From the NCBI GenBank assembly GCA_037957365.1, contig JARHVA010000638.1, forward strand, positions 4,641,501 to 4,705,500: 64,000 bases of DNA, in the 5' to 3' direction. How positions within the stretch are numbered: position 1 is the stretch's first letter; every line of letters begins with the position of its first letter. The position numbers and the translations under genes were made by a program. This document shows, in pieces, positions 57,760 through 64,000 of the stretch. Source of the stretch: Torreya grandis (taxonomy: Eukaryota; Streptophyta; Pinopsida; Cupressales; Taxaceae). A model generated the notes under the pieces. That model saw only the letters and a list, made by a program, of their open reading frames with translations. It made no database searches and was not told the origin of the DNA.

Positions 57760-58805
57760 GTTCTGGTTTTATTCGTTGTGAGTCAGATCACAATGTATAC
57801 ATCCTGAAGCAAGGTGAGGAGCTTGTCATTTTGGTTTTGTATGTTAATGATCTCATCCTCACTGGCAGTTCAGATTCCTTGATACATGACATCAAGGACA
57901 AGTTGGCAGATAGGTTTGATATGACAGATCTGGGACTTCTACATTATTTTCTTGGTCTTCAAGTTTTTCAGTCTTCTGAGGGCATTTCTATTGGACAACA
58001 GAAGTATGCGATAGATCTTCTTCATCGATTTGGCATGGTTGATTGTAAGCCTACACCCACTCCATATCAGTCAGGTATTGTGTTGTCTGCCACTTGTATG
58101 ACTCCTCTTGTTGATTCCACTTTGTATCGGCAACTTGTAGGTAGTCTTTTATACCTGATTCATACCCGTCCTGACATCACATTTGCTGTGAACCTTGTCT
58201 CTCGGTTCTCACATGAGCCTCATGAGATTCATTGGCAAGGAGCTAAGCGTATTTTGTGCTACATTCGGGGCACCACTCACTTTGGTATACATTACACACC
58301 ACAGAGTTCTACACAGCTTGTTGGATACACTGACTCTGATTGGGCTGGTGATGTTGACACTCGCAAGTCCACTTGTGGATTTGCATTCACACTTGGTTCA
58401 AGTCCAGTTGCTTGGGCATTCAAAAAGCAGACTGCTATTGCATTGTCCTCTACTGAGGCTGAGTATCGAGGTGCTATCAAAGCTAGTCAGGAGATACTTT
58501 GGCTTCGACAGTTACTTGGAGAGTTTGGCTTCACACAGCAGGGTCCTACTACTCTTTGGTGTGATAACCAAAGTGCGATTTCTATTTCACGCAATCCTGT
58601 TGAGCATCAGTGGATAAAACACATTGAGATTCACATGTACTTCATTCGACATAATATTCAGGATGGAGTTCTTTCTTTGGAGTTTGTGCCTACAGCTGAG
58701 CAGATTGCAGACATCTTCACTAAACCTTTGGCTTTTCCTCGTTATCTTCAGTTGCGAGCGATGCTTGGGGTGAAGGAAGTTGTCTTTGGGGGGGATTTCC
58801 CATGA
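57756..58805 (+). CDS. Copia reverse transcriptase C-terminal part and RNase H
   Basis: It carries on in the other frame with SSGFIRCESDHNVYI. The polymerase box reads LVLYVNDLILTG; Copia elements have YVDD, so the first catalytic Asp of the pair is Asn here (AAT at 57846-57848). RNase H follows with Asp (GYTDSDWAGD), Glu (LSSTEAEYRG), Asp (LWCDNQSAI) and a C-terminal Asp (QIADIFTKPL). The segment HQWIKHIEIHMYFIR departs from the more usual RTKHIEID-like form. The stop TGA is at 58803-58805. RNase H would remove RNA from the hybrid; the YVND change should abolish DNA synthesis. Confidence 0.93.
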   Translation: MSSGFIRCESDHNVYILKQGEELVILVLYVNDLILTGSSDSLIHDIKDKLADRFDMTDLGLLHYFLGLQVFQSSEGISIGQQKYAIDLLHRFGMVDCKPTPTPYQSGIVLSATCMTPLVDSTLYRQLVGSLLYLIHTRPDITFAVNLVSRFSHEPHEIHWQGAKRILCYIRGTTHFGIHYTPQSSTQLVGYTDSDWAGDVDTRKSTCGFAFTLGSSPVAWAFKKQTAIALSSTEAEYRGAIKASQEILWLRQLLGEFGFTQQGPTTLWCDNQSAISISRNPVEHQWIKHIEIHMYFIRHNIQDGVLSLEFVPTAEQIADIFTKPLAFPRYLQLRAMLGVKEVVFGGDFP

Positions 58806-58917
58806 AGTCCTTCCTTCCTTTATTTTTCATATATTTTGATTGGTTTGTACATGGGTACCTTATCAGGCCTAGTAGCCGGGACCCATCCTTGTTTGTCATT
58901 CTCCCTATGTTTCGCTT

Positions 58918-58926
58918 AAGGGAGGG
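58918..58926 (+). promoter_or_regulatory. Copia polypurine tract
   Basis: AAGGGAGGG lies immediately before the 3' LTR and would prime plus-strand DNA synthesis. Confidence 0.9.
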
Positions 58927-59332
58927 TGTTGGAATAATGCACATTTAAGCTTACCTAGGGTTAATAGGGTAAGTTATTTATTACCGAGGGTAAAATTTAT
59001 TTACCTCGGTTAATTTATTTTATTGTTGAGAATTTCTCAACAATATATTTGTTTGTAGTATGAGAAAACAAATAGTTTGTTTTCTCTATTTTGTAATCAT
59101 TACAAATAGTTTGTTAACATGAAACAAACTATTTGTATTATAAATACTTTGCATTATATGAGAAATTAACGAGAGATTAATGAGAATATATAGAGAAATT
59201 TGTGGATTATCACCTATTTTTTAGGTGTGACAAATTTATTTATTCTCTGAAAATATTTGCAGGTTATTTGTTGTGGGTTCTTTCTCCTGGATTGATCCTG
59301 TGGATCCTGTGTATCTCCTACTCATTCTTTCA
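58927..59332 (+). repeat. Copia 3' LTR (406 bp)
   Basis: Same length as the 5' LTR with nine substitutions and no indels. Differences include gcaCatt for gcaTatt, gttTgta for gttCgta, and TA-G for CA-T changes near the transcript start. TATA box at 59139-59146. Confidence 0.97.
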
Positions 59333-59337
59333 TGTTT
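59333..59337 (+). repeat. Target-site duplication, right copy (TGTTT)
   Basis: Identical to 53279-53283. Confidence 0.95.
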
Positions 59338-60170
59338 TAGTGATTACATGAAACATTTCATGGGCCTTGTCTATGCTTCCAAATTTTGTTTGGTGGTGCA
59401 AACAAATCTCTGCATGGTTAAGATACATGTTGATGTATTGGCCACATGGTTCTTCATTTTGCCATGTGGATCTGTAAGTTAGTGGCTCTTGTATTAAAGA
59501 TACTAGATATATTTTTGTCATGTTTTGTTATATTATTTGACTATCATGTCAATTTACATAGATTTTAATTTATTTAAAATCTTTTGTTTTAAATCACAAC
59601 ATAGCTCACAACAGGAGAATAAAACATTAAGATTATATATTATATTTATTTCTTTTCCAAAAATTGTATTTTACATTTGATATTGTTTTGTAAATATGTA
59701 TAAAAAATGAATTGTATTTTAAGAAAATGAATTGTTACTTTGCCAAATTTTTAGTTGTATTTAATATAGTGCAATTGACTCATAAGTTCAAATATAAATA
59801 TTGAAATAAATATGATTTTTTATCCATTCAATAGAACATATTCATTTCTAATATGGAAGAATAGCCACTTAAAACACATCTAGGATTTATACTTTAAAAT
59901 TCTTTTTCATTTTTATTTATGTTTTAATCGATTTATGTACTTCATCTTGTTATATATTAATATAAATGAATGTAATATATATATTGTAATTTAAATGTAA
60001 ATTAATATAAAATATTGTTTTAAAATTAACAACAATTGCTTTTTAAAAATTATTTTGCATTACAAGAATTTGAAAAAGCAAGTAGAATAAAAATTAATAT
60101 TCATGCAAAGGATATTTATATATAGATTTTTAAAATATAAACAAGATCGAAATATATCTATATAAAATTG
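59338..60170. other. No gene seen
   Basis: AT-rich flank of the Copia insertion. The open frames at 59273-59521 mostly translate the LTR end and flank. Confidence 0.4.
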
Positions 60171-61345
60171 TTTTTGAAATATAATTGAAATTGAAAACAA
60201 AAATCTATGATGACCAACAAACCAAAATTATAAAGACAACACAATCTTCTTTTGAGTAATCTGTCACTGCTAAATTGAACGCTTCAAAAAAAATTGCAAA
60301 AATCTTTCAAGATTTAAATGGCATAATGACTGCCCTTATCACTAATAGCTATTAGACTAAATAGATTACCTACTAGTAGTTAGCTTAACCACTTACCACT
60401 ACTAGTAAATGAATCAACATAGACAACGAAAAAAAATGAAATTTCTATAACAAAGCTCTAAACAAATACTTATCCACCCAGACCCTATATCCCATGATGT
60501 TGACTCAAATTAATCACGGTCGAGACCCATAAAACTTAGGCAAACTCAATTATTTATCAAACATACCCATTATTGGCTTTGATAGTTTTGGCATTTAATA
60601 TATCCCTCAAATTTAATCGTATGTTTTGCTTATGTTATCAGGGTCATGCATCAGTCTTTTGCCCAAGATCTAATTGTCTATGATCATGCCACATGGGCCT
60701 TTAGGTCCCGAGACCATTTTAGACTTAGTCTTTAGCTCTATTTCAATCGAGCTATGTGGTTACGACACTTATCAAGAACTCAACAAAGGAAAACCTTTGA
60801 GACTTAGTCAAACTTTAGAATTGTAAAATGACATTTAATACGACCATCAAATTTAATATAATGTTCTACAGACTTCATCATGACCATGCATTTTAGTTTT
60901 CCTAGGATTGAACACGATCATGCCACTAGGCATAATTGTAGGCCTTTGCACTATTTTTATGCTCACCACTCCCCTCTAAACCATGGGCTCTTGCAATGGT
61001 GCCACACAGTATCATCATAGGCTTTATGAACTCATGACCATTTTATATGTAGCTTTTTGCTCTATTTCAATCGAGCTCCATGGGGATAACACTTATCGAG
61101 ATCTCTACTAAAAATTTGATTGAAATCAAAACCACAAACATATGATGACCACCAAACTAGAACCCTACCAACAAAATAAAGTTATTTTGTGTGATCTGCT
61201 ACTATTGAATTAAACAACTTGAAAAAATCACTACAAATATTCAACGTAATGCCTTAATAATACCACTACATGCATTAGCATAAATAAAATATTTTCACGG
61301 CTAATAGCAGGTACTAAAGCCGCTTCACGACACTTATTTTTTATT
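60170..61345. repeat. Degenerate direct duplication, period about 940 bp
   Basis: The block aaaatctatgatgaccaaca with following ctgtcactgctaaattgaac (60195-60300) reappears as acatatgatgaccacca and ctgctactattgaattaaac at 61138-61220. Inside it, gctctatttcaatcgagct occurs at 60735 and again at 61059, with similar catcatgaccatgca words upstream of each. Copies are strongly diverged. Probably an old transposon or satellite; no coding motif. Confidence 0.5.
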
Positions 61346-64000
61346 TGGTTAAAAAATAATAATCATTCTCGGAAACCTCTTTGGGCCTCCCAACAAATGT
61401 AAAGTGAGATCTACTTTAATCTCCCCAAATTTTGATAGCCTTTATTAGTAATAGTTCTTTTGGAAAGGGTCGTTGCGTTTATATTGTAAATTGTTTAAAG
61501 TAGAGTTTATATGTAAATTTGTAACCTAAAATAATACAACAATTAATATCAGGCAAAAAATTAAAATTGTATTGTCATCATGCTTTTCCACTTAACAACT
61601 ATCTAAGCTAAAGACAATTTGGTTAAGTGCAATATAAATTTTGGCTATATGTCATTTATGAATAAATCTTGTTTACAAGAAAATTTTGGAAAGCTTTGAA
61701 CTTAGGAAAAATGCTTGGTCAACTACAAAGATATTAAATAAATTGTATTTTGAAAGTCTTAATTAATTTAATATAAAATTAATTTTATAAAATTTAATTA
61801 TTCTAGAATTAAATTAAAACAAAAAATAAAACAAATTAAATTTAATAAAATGTAGCTAAAAATAGAAAATATATTAAAATTAAAATATGTGGGACTTAGC
61901 ACTCATCCATGTAGTCTTAATACCAAATTGAAGACCATAGACCAAATAATGATGATTCAAACAGTTTTGGCACATGTTAGCTTGGTATGTGAGTTTTATT
62001 GGCACATAGGGTTATTTTATATTTATTCGTAGGCTTCAATGTGATCAAGGTTTCAGTCTCAAATCAAAGGGCTTAATGATAAGGATTGTTCACGTGGTAA
62101 GCAGGGTTGCATAACCATTGAAATGCCTTCACTTGGTGATTGGGATTCATGTCCTGCTTAGCAAAGATCATTGGAATGTTGAAACTGGGGTCAGAATCCC
62201 ATGTTAAACTATGTCCACCATATGGCAAGCTTGGCATTTTGTGTAGGTTTCAATGTCCGAACATGACACCCAAAAAGTATAAGAGTTTGTAGTGAGCCTA
62301 TAGAATGAAATGCATAGAAGCTTGATTAAAGAATCTTGAGAATATTAAACAAGTTTTCACACTATTTTTAAGCACTCCTAAAGGTTTATACATATAATTT
62401 TTTAAGATTAAGATTGGTAGTGAATAACATTGTAGCATTGGATCTAGAATTGATTCATGAATTTAATAGAAAATCCACCTCTAATAGTTTTATGTTTTAA
62501 ATATTAGTAGATGGGGGTGATATTTTAATGATTCATAGACACCGTGAATTTGGAAAATGTCATTGTTTTCATGATATTAACCTCAAAAGGTAAAATGTGA
62601 TCATAGCGACTCACATCAACCATGAGGCTTTATTAGGTTATTTGGATTGTTCATTCAATTAGGAAAAGTGCTCTCAAAATATAATACCTAGCGACATCAT
62701 AAGTTAAAAAAATCCCACAAATTTGACCAAAAAAAAAATTAGATAATAATTTGATCATATTGTTATACTTCCACAGTTAGTATAAATAATTTCAAATTAA
62801 ACAAATAACCTAATCTAACCAAATCAAATCAAATATATGAGCACACAACAAATTTTTCAATCAAATATTATTCTAAATATTTAAAAATTATATTGATAAA
62901 TTAAGCTATAAAATATTTATATTGATTATGGATCAATTTCCTTTAGAGATGAGCCTCCCTATAGCTTATATAGTTTATTTTATTTTCTTATAAATTATGA
63001 ATCACAAAATTTATCATTTTTTTATATTTATTATATGAATTGACTCATTATAATTAATTTGGAATGTGCAAATTATGATACATTTGGCTAGCCTTAAACT
63101 ATGTTATTTTTAAGTTAATATGGATGACTAGTATTGTGGGACTAGTGATATTGTGAAACATTTACAGTCATGGATAGAAGTATCCGCTATGATATGTTGT
63201 AGATAATGAAATGCACGTTGATAGAGGTAAATAATTAATGACAAATGAACACAAAATATTGTGTAGGAATAACTAAATAATAATATTACACAAGTTTTTA
63301 TGAAATTGCATTATTGTAGGGGACACATGTCATGACTGCAATTAATTTAAGATAATATGATTTAATAACACTTAAGTAATATGACATTATTTATGGGGAA
63401 AACTTTAGAAGAAAATTATAGTTATCAAAATATATATTTTAAGCTATTTGATTGGGTAAATAAAAACCAAATAATTTTAAAGGCATTCATATAGTTCCTG
63501 CCTTGGCATGGAATATTAATAATAAATATTTCCAAAAATTTAAAAACTTATCTGGGAATATGATAAAATGCATAATTAATAATTGGGTCATGTTGTACTT
63601 GTTTTTGGACAAGGGTAAAAAATTTTAAATGTTAAGTTTTCTTATCATAATCGATCAAATGAGGTCAAATTAAGTCAGATTTTGTTGTCAAAATTACTTA
63701 GTTCAAGTTGATCAGAGTGTCTTCAGGAAGATTCATTATTAGAAGTCAACTTGGTTAAAATTAGGAAAAAAGTAAAAAAAAATTTAAGATTTTAAGTCCT
63801 ATCAGAATTTGGGTGCTTGCTAAACATATGGTCGATTTATGCCTATGGTTTGGCAGACTGTCAGAATCCACCTGGTGCTTGAACACACAATAGAACCTAA
63901 TATGTGTTCAAGCACATGTCATAACCTAATGCCCTCATAAACCACTCCCACAAAATATAACACCCTTACAAACTAACCTTGCAGATCCCAAGTAGTGTTT
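61346..64000. other. No gene; AT-rich sequence with a possible SINE-like patch
   Basis: No open frame of note. Around 62070-62220 a stretch with gtggtaagcagggttg and ggggtcagaatcccatg loosely recalls A- and B-box words of tRNA-derived SINEs, but no structure is certain. The rest is AT-rich and featureless to me. Confidence 0.35.

Larger units (their letters stand above)
54757..58805 (+). pseudogene. Copia gag-pol polyprotein, disrupted
   Basis: One polyprotein frame of about 1350 codons is broken twice. TAG at 56281-56283 (codon 509) falls between the integrase zinc-binding region and the integrase core. A frameshift at about 57753-57758, in a short T run, falls in reverse transcriptase; one missing base would explain it. 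Outside these the frame is intact and all domains are recognisable, so inactivation is recent. The first ATG (54757) is followed nearby by MESRLFEPLNSTNYHVWK, the usual Copia Gag start region. The three segments are listed separately. Confidence 0.95.
53284..59332 (+). mobile_element. Full-length Copia LTR retrotransposon (6049 bp)
   Basis: It has every structural part: 406-bp LTRs at both ends with TG...CA termini, a perfect 5-bp target duplication, an initiator-Met primer binding site, a 1.05-kb leader, gag-pol in the order gag, protease, integrase, reverse transcriptase, RNase H (the Copia order), and a polypurine tract. By eye the LTRs differ at 9 of 406 positions (about 2.2%), so this is the youngest insertion in the window. 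Gag-pol has one in-frame stop, one frameshift and a changed polymerase motif, so this copy cannot move by itself. Confidence 0.97.

Noticed and set aside
56500..58944. Other-strand and other-frame open stretches over the Copia pol
   Set aside because: They are shadows of the gag-pol frame.
1..64000. CRISPR arrays, bacterial operons, organelle DNA
   Set aside because: No direct-repeat/spacer pattern, no bacterial gene organisation, no recognisable plastid or mitochondrial genes. The tandem repeats are contiguous minisatellites without spacers.

Overview
The window looks like intergenic and intronic DNA of a large, repeat-rich seed-plant nuclear genome. A gymnosperm or conifer is my best guess, from the AT-rich sequence, many old decayed LTR retrotransposons, one recognisable housekeeping gene in 64 kb, and a multi-kilobase intron loaded with transposon pieces. 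The species cannot be read from the sequence.

Gene content. The only gene I can name is LSM6, on the minus strand. Three coding exons (29713-29611, 25929-25816, 25665-25619) join in phase to give an 87-residue Sm-like protein. Its 3.7-kb first intron holds two copies of one LTR in inverted orientation. A second minus-strand gene of unknown function may begin at 37798; I can chain three exon candidates with compatible phases.

Layout. 1-5.2 kb: degenerate repeats, a 29-bp tandem array, a 299-bp duplication carrying an exon-like acidic segment, and a long (TA)n tract. 5.2-19.2 kb: remnants of old Gypsy-like LTR elements on both strands (LTR ends, primer-binding-site-like sequences, repetitive acidic or PIF-rich reading frames). 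19.2-25.3 kb: mostly unidentified, with an L1-type LINE ORF1 remnant on the minus strand. 25.3-30 kb: LSM6. 30-36 kb: transposon graveyard with a LINE RNase H remnant and a hAT transposase pseudogene that contains a foldback element. 35.9-37.8 kb: the candidate unknown gene. 39.8-40.4 kb: one Copia-type LTR with primer binding site and no partner. 42.07-51.63 kb: an old, apparently non-autonomous Gypsy-like element with both LTRs and repetitive reading frames but no visible polymerase. 53.28-59.33 kb: the youngest element, a full-length Copia retrotransposon with 406-bp LTRs, perfect target-site duplication, primer binding site, polypurine tract and gag-pol. 59.3-64 kb: AT-rich sequence without visible genes.

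How things relate. Apart from LSM6 and perhaps its unknown neighbour, nothing looks functional. The Copia copy has an in-frame stop, a frameshift and a YVDD-to-YVND change in reverse transcriptase. The other elements are older and more decayed. I found no convincing new system. The most unusual items are the in-frame tandem repeats in the non-autonomous Gypsy-like element (63-bp/21-residue repeats, PIF-type microrepeats and a dispersed gattataac motif), the inverted LTR pair inside LSM6 intron 1, and the duplicated acidic exon near 2.7 kb.
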